From: Argopecten irradians
Taxonomy: Eukaryota > Mollusca > Bivalvia > Pectinida > Pectinidae
Length of the DNA stretch: 64,000 nucleotides
Assembly: GCF_041381155.1 (NCBI RefSeq)
Contig: NC_091135.1
Span: forward strand, 72,134,888 to 72,198,887
Direction: 5' to 3'
Position 1 is the first letter of the stretch. Each line of letters opens with the position of its first letter. Below, piece after piece: positions 60,403-64,000 of this stretch. The notes beneath the pieces were generated by a model. It saw only the letters and a program-made list of their open reading frames with translations, was not told where the DNA came from and did not search any database. Made by a program: the position numbers and the translations under genes.

Positions 60403-61827
60403 TTACAAAGTTTTAGCTCCCTGTTTAAATGAACACTCATAAGACACATGACCAAACTCACCACATATATAACACTGTCGTTGAGAAAGTCTTTTACTAT
60501 TCCTAGCCTTATGATTTCTATTCATAGAGTTCAATTTCCTGTTTAACTTCTGAAACTCTCCTAATATTAAAGAAGCTAAATCTGACCCTGATTCACCTTT
60601 TACTACGGTTCTGATAGTGTCATTAGAAATAGCCTGGACAAAACTTGAAACTTTCGGTTTTGAATTTAGCGGCTTTTTTACTGTTGGAATCTGCCCTATA
60701 CGTCTCGAACTAAAAGATTCGAATTCCAAAGCAGCAGTAACCGACTCCTCTAACGTTTTAGCATGACAAAACTGTACATGCCTACCAAGTTCGTAACTGT
60801 TTAAACCATCTATAAATCTATCAACCATATCACCTTCTAGAACGTTCACAGGTTTGTTTGGGTAGGCCTTACGGGCAGCTGATCTTAAAGCTTCTCCATA
60901 GGCAACCAAACTCTCGCCTTCCTCCCTATGACGATTTCTGAAATCTGTCTTATATACAACTTCTCTACCTGGTGGATCAAATCTATTCGTTAATTTCACT
61001 TTTATTGTTTCAAAACAAGTCATTTCTAAGGGTTTTAACTCTGATAAAAGCTGTTGTGCTGATCCCCGTAAACACATAATTAATTGTTGGGCTTTCTCTA
61101 AATCTGTCCACTTATTCCAATTAGATGTATGCTCAAAATGTACCAAGAAATCCTGAAAACTAGTCGTGCCATCGAAATTTTGAGGATCCTTTTCTTCCCT
61201 TTTTACAGCACTGAGACCTTTACTAGATTGAGGCCTAATCACAGAACTGGACAAACTACTACAACATGATGATATTGTTGACACTGAATTTGTAACATTC
61301 GTACTAGACATTCCCATAGAAGTCGAATACATGGGTGTAAACCCTGTAGTACTGACAGATAGTGACTGTGTTGGACAATGTGGCACACTGCATTGATAAT
61401 CAAAATTCTGTTCCTCTCCTACCCGTAAAACATCCGTATTTTTTATTCCACAATACTGAGAACTAAGGCCACTAGTACAGGAAACAGGAACACTATTGGC
61501 CACTGAAGGTCTGACAATAGCTTGATATAAAACCTCACGCTCGGGAGAAACAACAGCTGAAAACACGTGGTCACTATTTCCATCGATATCGCTAACACTA
61601 CGCTTAATCGGGACCTCGTATGACCTTTGACCTTTACTACCGACAGTGGACGAAATTGGAAAGTTAAACAAATGTCTACCTCGTCCTACACCATTACAAG
61701 CTGACATACGTTCTGTAGTCTCTACGACAGAAATAGTATCTAAATGTCTGTCTGACTGTTTATCACTTGTGAGTATATCACCAATAAAGGTTTTACCCAA
61801 CGTCCGTCGTTCTCTATCAGAAGTCAT
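60403..61827 (-). CDS. gag: Retrotransposon Gag polyprotein with CCHC zinc knuckle
   Basis: 474 codons, intact, ATG about 140 nt inside the 5' LTR. The first 200 residues are low-complexity Ser/Thr-rich. Residues about 212-375 form the retrotransposon Gag capsid-like region: DPQNFDGTTSFQDFLVHFEH, later WTDLEKAQQLIMCLRGSA, KLTNRFDPPG, EGESLVAYGEALR and MVDRFIDGL. A basic linker follows, then one zinc knuckle, C452-x2-C455-x4-H460-x4-C465 (CYICGEFGHVSYEC), and a short tail. It would assemble particles and bind RNA in the cytoplasm. This layout is typical of Metaviridae-type (Gypsy) Gag. No pol follows in frame or by frameshift. Confidence 0.9.
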   Translation of the reverse strand: MTSDRERRTLGKTFIGDILTSDKQSDRHLDTISVVETTERMSACNGVGRGRHLFNFPISSTVGSKGQRSYEVPIKRSVSDIDGNSDHVFSAVVSPEREVLYQAIVRPSVANSVPVSCTSGLSSQYCGIKNTDVLRVGEEQNFDYQCSVPHCPTQSLSVSTTGFTPMYSTSMGMSSTNVTNSVSTISSCCSSLSSSVIRPQSSKGLSAVKREEKDPQNFDGTTSFQDFLVHFEHTSNWNKWTDLEKAQQLIMCLRGSAQQLLSELKPLEMTCFETIKVKLTNRFDPPGREVVYKTDFRNRHREEGESLVAYGEALRSAARKAYPNKPVNVLEGDMVDRFIDGLNSYELGRHVQFCHAKTLEESVTAALEFESFSSRRIGQIPTVKKPLNSKPKVSSFVQAISNDTIRTVVKGESGSDLASLILGEFQKLNRKLNSMNRNHKARNSKRLSQRQCYICGEFGHVSYECSFKQGAKTL

Positions 61828-61950
61828 ACTGAGAAAATATCCAAAATATATTAGTTTATAAATACAGAAAGATTAAACCCAAGACACAAAACTGCAAATG
61901 ACAAACACAAACATTCAACATATAAAACTTGCAACACGGATTACCCAAAC

Positions 61951-61966
61951 TCGTATCACGGCACCA
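61951..61966 (-). other. Primer-binding-site-like sequence
   Basis: TGGTGCCGTGATACGA begins three bases after the 5' LTR end (element sense), where a tRNA primer pairs. The leading TGG matches the CCA end of tRNAs. Which tRNA was not determined. Confidence 0.55.
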
Positions 61967-61968
61967 TT

Positions 61969-62229
61969 TGTAGGAGGAGTGACCTCGTCTACCCAGGTTC
62001 TATTTGGGGTTCCGTGAAGCAATTACAACGAACAACAGAAATACATTCGAATGATATTTATTATATACAAACATGTAGAAAGACGAATAATATATATACA
62101 TGACACAAAGCCCCGCTCATACAGCGTATGGCAAACTACAACATTGCACGTGCACAATACACCACTCACAGGTCAGCTAATACATAGCTACTCCCGACAA
62201 CGAACACACACTCTACACATATAGACAAC

Positions 62230-62272
<43 letters not shown>

Positions 62273-62594
62273 TGAGTCTGCTCAGGCAGGAAAGCTTCTA
62301 CAGACTGACGAAAGAGAAGGAGACACGCTCTTTTATAGTTTCCCGGTCCAATGAAAGGATAGTTTAGAAACAACCAATAGAAACAAAGGATAGAACTGAA
62401 AGTGAAAGTAGAATATATATAGATATGTGGCCCTTCCGGTAGCCACGTGCACATACACGACAATTCATTACAAAACAATAAGCATTCACAGATAATTAAA
62501 GTATTTAACATTCTATAATATCACTCGCTCATATATACACTCATACTTCACCATGGCCATGGTCAACATACAAAAATATCGAAACTTCCACACA
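61969..62594 (-). repeat. 5' LTR of the gag-only element
   Basis: 626 bp, same sequence as 58477-59100 apart from ACATATAGAC versus ACATAGAGAC and a GA run two bases longer (62233-62268). Confidence 0.92.
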
Positions 62595-62899
62595 TTAATT
62601 GGACACAGGTGAACTGTTTAGATGATACCCTGTATGTACATGTAGATGTCATCCCTACATGTACCTATCGTCTTATAAGTCTATTAACACAACACATTAA
62701 AGCCGAAAATTGCCTTGTGACGAATTTTTCTGAATGTCATCATCAATCTATAAAGTATAACGTTTTTACACCCCGAAGAGTATACATCACAAGGCACAAT
62801 GTATTATACATTACAAGGCACAATGTATTATACACCAAAAGGCACAATGTAATATACATCACATCTGCATATTGACGAATGTTTGACAAACTTAAGTTG
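62595..62899. repeat. Flank with a four-copy 27-bp repeat
   Basis: Unique sequence, then about four copies of a 27-bp unit with AGGCACAATGTATTATACAT at about 62785-62870. Non-coding. It would be the continuation of the intron split by the LTR element. Confidence 0.7.
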
Positions 62900-64000
62900 T
62901 TCTGTGGTTAGTATTGGGACATCCTGTGGTCGTGGGGCGACTCCTTGTTATGTGGTCGTGGGGCGACTCCTTGTTCTGTGGTCGTGGGTGACTCCTTGTT
63001 CTGTGGTCGTGGGACGACTCCTTGTTATGTGGTCGTGGGACGACTCCTTGTTATGTGGTCTTGGGGTCACTCCTTGTTATGTGGTCGTGGGGTGACTCCT
63101 TGTTATGTGGTCGTGGGGCGACTCCTTGTTATGTGGTCGTGGGTGACTCCTTGTTCTGTGGTCGTGGGACGACTCCTTGTTCTGTGGTCGTGGTGTCACT
63201 CCTTGTTATGTGGTCGTGGGGTGACTCCTTGTTCTGTGGTCGTGGGACGACTCCTTGTTATGTGGTCGTGGGACGACTCCTTGTTATGTGGTCTTGGGGT
63301 GACTCCTTGTTCTGTGGTCGTGGGACGACTCCTTGTTCTGTGGTCGTGGGACGACTCCTTGTTATGTGGTCGTGGGACGACTCCTTGTTATGTGGTCTTG
63401 GGGTGACTCCTTGTTATGTGGTCGTGGGGTGACTCCTTGTTATGTGGTCGTGGGACGACTCCTTGTTATGTGGTCGTGGGGCGATTGACTCCATGTTCTG
63501 TGGTCGTGGGGCGACTCATTGTTCTCTGGTCGTGGGATAGCTCCTTGTTCTGTGGTCGTTGGGCGGCTTCTTGTTATGTGGTCGAGGGATGACTCCTTGT
63601 TCTGTGGTCTTGGAGTGGCTCCTTGCTTTGTGGTCGTGGGGTGACTCCTTTTTATGTGGTCGTGGACTCCTTGTTCTGTGGTCGTGGGGTGACTCCTTGT
63701 TATGTGGTCGTGGGGTGACTCCTTGTTATGTGTTTGTGGGGTGACTCCTTGTTATGTGGTCGTGGGGCGACTCCTTTTTATGTGGTCGTGGGGCGACTCC
63801 TTGTTCTGTGGTCGTGGGGTGACTCCTTGTTCTGTGGTCGTGGGGTGATTCCTTGTTCTGTGGTCGTTGGGCGACTCCTTGTTATGTGGTCGTGGGGCGA
63901 CTCATTGTTCTCTGGTCGTGGGGCGACTCCTTGTTCTGTGGTCGTGGGGTGACTCTCTTTTATGTGGTCGTGGGGTCACTCCTTGTTATGTAGTCGTTGG
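62900..64000. repeat. 26-bp G-rich minisatellite, runs off the window
   Basis: About 42 copies of a 26-bp unit, GTGGTCGTGGGGCGACTCC then TTGTTAT. Variable sites: TTATGT or TTCTGT, GGGGCG, GGGGTG or GGGACG. Since 26 is not a multiple of three, each frame passes through all three phases of the unit, and since none has a stop the plus strand is open in three frames at once; these frames are artefacts. The array is less AT-rich than the rest of the window and continues beyond 64000. Confidence 0.95.

Larger units (their letters stand above)
58477..62594 (-). mobile_element. Gag-only LTR retrotransposon, complete and young
   Basis: 4118 bp, minus orientation. Near-identical LTRs, 58477-59100 (3') and 61969-62594 (5'), differ by one substitution and a two-base change in a GA run. 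In element sense the LTR begins TGTGTGGAAG and ends CCTCCTACA. A primer-binding-like site TGGTGCCGTGATACGA (61966-61951) follows the 5' LTR, and a polypurine tract AAAAAGAAAGGGAAG (59115-59101) precedes the 3' LTR. The only gene is gag; the 1.3 kb after it encodes no protease, reverse transcriptase or integrase that I can see. Flanking 5-mers (TCATT and TTAAT) do not match, so no target-site duplication is evident. It is probably mobilised in trans by a related full-length element. Confidence 0.88.

Noticed and set aside
62945-63432. Gly/Cys/Trp-rich long frames (LCGRGATPC)
   Set aside because: Artefact of the 26-bp array; all three frames are open over the same bases.

Overview
The window is animal nuclear DNA, AT-rich, intron-containing and built mostly of tandem repeats. 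A marine bivalve mollusc is my best guess. That rests on interspersed elements of a style I associate with bivalve genomes (5' AACAAGAG, palindromic ends, 3' TAAAA) and on a split metazoan gene; it is inference, not proof. Well over half of the 64 kb is minisatellite or satellite, in at least eleven families with periods of 83, 21, 58, 53, 32, 42, 43, 45, 64, 27 and 26 bp. Arrays whose period is a multiple of three (21, 42, 45) or whose unit has no stop in any frame (26) give long but non-biological open frames. None of these was called as a gene.

Layout. 1-13672 is an 83-bp satellite whose direction flips at about 6478, with the left arm full of small indels. 13673-16726 is unique DNA with a possible two-exon gene for a small secreted protein (14094-14919, minus). 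16727-18376 is a 21-bp array. 18873-29530 (minus) holds six exons of a recognisable gene, the BAR-domain protein CIBAR1/FAM92, covering its C-terminal two thirds. Its introns are filled with minisatellites and mobile elements, and two of those minisatellites carry splice-site-like sequence in every unit. 29645-46595 is almost continuous tandem repeat (42, 43, 45 and 64 bp), broken by three insertions. I could not find CIBAR1's N-terminal exons with confidence.

46600-58020 is a mobile-element graveyard. It contains a nested pair of hairpin-ended elements with internal tandem repeats (47779-51569), a MITE-like element with TTAA flanks (51783-52703), a fold-back element (54617-54943), an 81-bp perfect inverted repeat with a complete-looking hammerhead ribozyme core on each arm (55281-55490), and a decayed LINE reverse-transcriptase 3' end (55535-56125, minus).

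57856-58080 looks like a core promoter with a first coding exon ending in a strong splice donor (plus strand). The intron behind it is occupied by a young LTR retrotransposon (58477-62594, minus) with nearly identical LTRs and an intact Gag but no pol. A 26-bp G-rich minisatellite runs from about 62900 to the window end.

The most useful results are the CIBAR1 exon model, the splice-site-bearing minisatellites, the hammerhead inverted repeat, the gag-only LTR element, the candidate secreted helical protein and the satellite inversion junction.
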